From NCBI GenBank assembly GCA_000437375.1, contig FR898226.1, positions 8,857-14,455 of the forward strand: DNA of 5,599 nt, given 5' to 3'. The DNA comes from Eubacterium sp. CAG:841. Its GTDB lineage: Bacteria; Bacillota; Clostridia; Oscillospirales; CAG-272. Positions 5,580 to 5,599 of this stretch are shown piece by piece (the stretch's first letter is position 1; every line of letters begins with the position of its first letter). Below the pieces are notes generated by a model that ran no database searches, had not been told where the DNA came from, and worked only from the letters and a program-made list of their open reading frames with translations. The position numbers and the translations under genes were made by a program.

Positions 5580-5599
5580 AAAGGCGACGCCGTCATGGC
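5580..5599 (+). terminator. Probable hairpin terminator cut by the window edge
   Basis: Beginning 13 bases after the stop codon, AAAGGCGACGCC (5580-5591) is followed by GTCAT and GGC (5597-5599). GCC and GGC already pair across a five-base loop. If the next bases continue GTCGCCTTT, this is a classic GC-rich stem with a T-tract, closing the operon. Only three base pairs of the right arm are visible. The alternative is a downstream gene starting at the ATG at 5595. Confidence 0.4.

Overview
The window reads as chromosome of a low-to-moderate GC Gram-positive anaerobe, most likely a Clostridia gut-type lineage such as Ruminococcaceae/Oscillospiraceae. This rests on AT-rich intergenic DNA, frequent ATA/AAA/GAA/CTT codons, AGGAGG-type ribosome binding sites, a TTG/GTG start and a lipoprotein-type signal peptide. 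Taxonomy is inference. No mobile element, tRNA, rRNA or CRISPR array is visible.

Layout: (1) 26-1060, minus strand, a membrane-anchored protein with a predicted extracytoplasmic beta-propeller-like domain. (2) 1061-1316, a divergent intergenic region with two back-to-back vegetative-type promoters: minus strand TTGACA/AATAAT with a 16-base spacer, plus strand TATACA plus extended TGATATAAT with a 17-base spacer. (3) A plus-strand gene run with short gaps of 21 and 33 bases, probably one operon: a small lipoprotein (about 1317-1880), an RlmB/TrmH-type SPOUT RNA 2'-O-methyltransferase (1902-2705) and a 942-residue membrane protein (2739-5567). The last 32 bases look like the left part of a hairpin terminator cut by the window edge.

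The most notable item is the 942-residue protein. About 395 N-terminal residues are acidic, low-complexity and probably disordered. The rest follows the layout of a P1B-type (heavy-metal, CopA-like) P-type ATPase: eight predicted membrane segments, a counterpart of the CPC segment about 45 residues before the phosphorylation-site segment, a nucleotide-binding-like insert, a TGDN-like loop and a final membrane pair. Nearly every catalytic signature is altered or missing: CPC is APL, DKTGT is DEDAF, the SEHPL histidine is absent, TGDN is TIDP, the GDGxND hinge is missing, and the actuator loop is short with no TGE. It looks like a P-type ATPase pseudoenzyme given a long cytoplasmic tail, more likely a scaffold, sensor or regulator than a pump. 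Its probable co-expression with an rRNA methyltransferase and a lipoprotein suggests a housekeeping or envelope role, but no specific function can be read from the sequence.
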